Positions 35,047 to 35,300 of a DNA stretch of 35,300 bases are shown here, piece after piece. Below the pieces are notes generated by a model. The model did not search any database. It was not told the DNA's origin and saw nothing but the letters and a program-made list of their open reading frames with translations. Numbering within the stretch: the stretch's first letter is position 1; each line of letters starts with the position of its first letter. The translations under genes and the position numbers were made by a program. Source of the DNA: Verrucomicrobiaceae bacterium (GTDB taxonomy: Bacteria; Verrucomicrobiota; Verrucomicrobiia; Verrucomicrobiales; Verrucomicrobiaceae); the NCBI GenBank assembly GCA_027486585.1, contig JAIXOU010000114.1:1-35300 (forward strand). Direction: 5' to 3'.

Positions 35047-35300
35047 ATGTCTGATACTCCAGCTCCAAATCCGCCAAGCGACACTTCTGTTCCACCTCAG
35101 GGTGCTGTGACCCAGCCGATGGGCTACCCTCCGGGATATCCGATGCAGCCTGGGATGCCAATGCCACAAGGTTACCCTCAGCAAGGTTATCCGCAGGGCT
35201 ATCCGCAGCCCATGGGTTATCCTGGGCAACCGCCAATGGGCTATCCTCCAGGGTATCCAATGCAACCCGGAATGCCAATGCCGCAGGGGTATCCACAAGG
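35047..35300 (+). CDS. Gly-Tyr-Pro repeat protein, 3' part outside window
   Basis: The open frame starts MSDTPAPNPPSD and runs off the right edge after 84 complete codons. It is dominated by GYP(P/Q)GYP and QPGMPMPQGYPQ motifs. A 39-residue unit repeats: the segment from 35119 recurs at 35236 (117 bp later) with many synonymous third-position changes but almost identical protein, so the repeat is old and maintained by selection. Such low-complexity N-termini often precede membrane domains in verrucomicrobial proteins, but that part is not visible. Function unknown. Confidence 0.75.
   Translation, partial: MSDTPAPNPPSDTSVPPQGAVTQPMGYPPGYPMQPGMPMPQGYPQQGYPQGYPQPMGYPGQPPMGYPPGYPMQPGMPMPQGYPQ

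Overview
The window looks like a chromosomal segment of a Gram-negative member of the Verrucomicrobiota, probably order Verrucomicrobiales. The evidence is the gene content: an exported sulfatase, a ThuA/DUF1080 (3-keto-disaccharide hydrolase) pair, a planctomycete/verrucomicrobial-type c-type cytochrome protein (PSCyt1/DUF1549/DUF1553), a verrucomicrobial-style type IV pilus secretin, and heptose (LPS core) biosynthesis, together with MoxR-free McsA-McsB-ClpC proteostasis. I saw no phage genes, no intact insertion sequence, no CRISPR array and no tRNA or rRNA gene. Almost no start codon is preceded by a Shine-Dalgarno sequence.

Region 1 (1-6132, minus strand) holds two very large exported proteins. 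Upstream is a 1162-residue aspartate/asparagine-rich protein made of thrombospondin-type-3-like calcium-binding repeats. It is followed 35 bp later by a gene that runs off the left edge. That gene carries a cysteine-rich block with DnaJ-type CxxCxGxG motifs and then RHS/YD-like sequence. This AT-richer, repeat-rich locus is the best candidate for an undescribed system. Region 2 (6346-14045, plus) has the FtsK DNA translocase, a VapBC toxin-antitoxin pair with a palindromic operator, and a TolC-like/HlyD-like/MacB-type-ATPase efflux operon in which no permease gene is present.

Region 3 (14152-19201, minus) is the protein arginine phosphorylation and degradation operon mcsA-mcsB-clpC, with a YugP-like membrane zinc peptidase upstream. 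Region 4 (19280-20850) has a solitary DhaL-type kinase subunit, a small secreted protein and a 325-bp intergenic stretch packed with hairpins. Region 5 (20851-25418, minus) has the DUF1080 and ThuA sugar genes, ribosomal protein L9, the heptose epimerase HldD, an unknown protein and a NUDIX hydrolase. Region 6 (25455-29452, minus) is a secretin gene followed by a sulfatase.

Region 7 (29605-35300) has an exported protein with a possible NlpC/P60-like C-terminus, RidA (minus), the cytochrome/DUF1549/DUF1553 protein, biotin synthase, and the start of a Gly-Tyr-Pro repeat protein that runs off the right edge.
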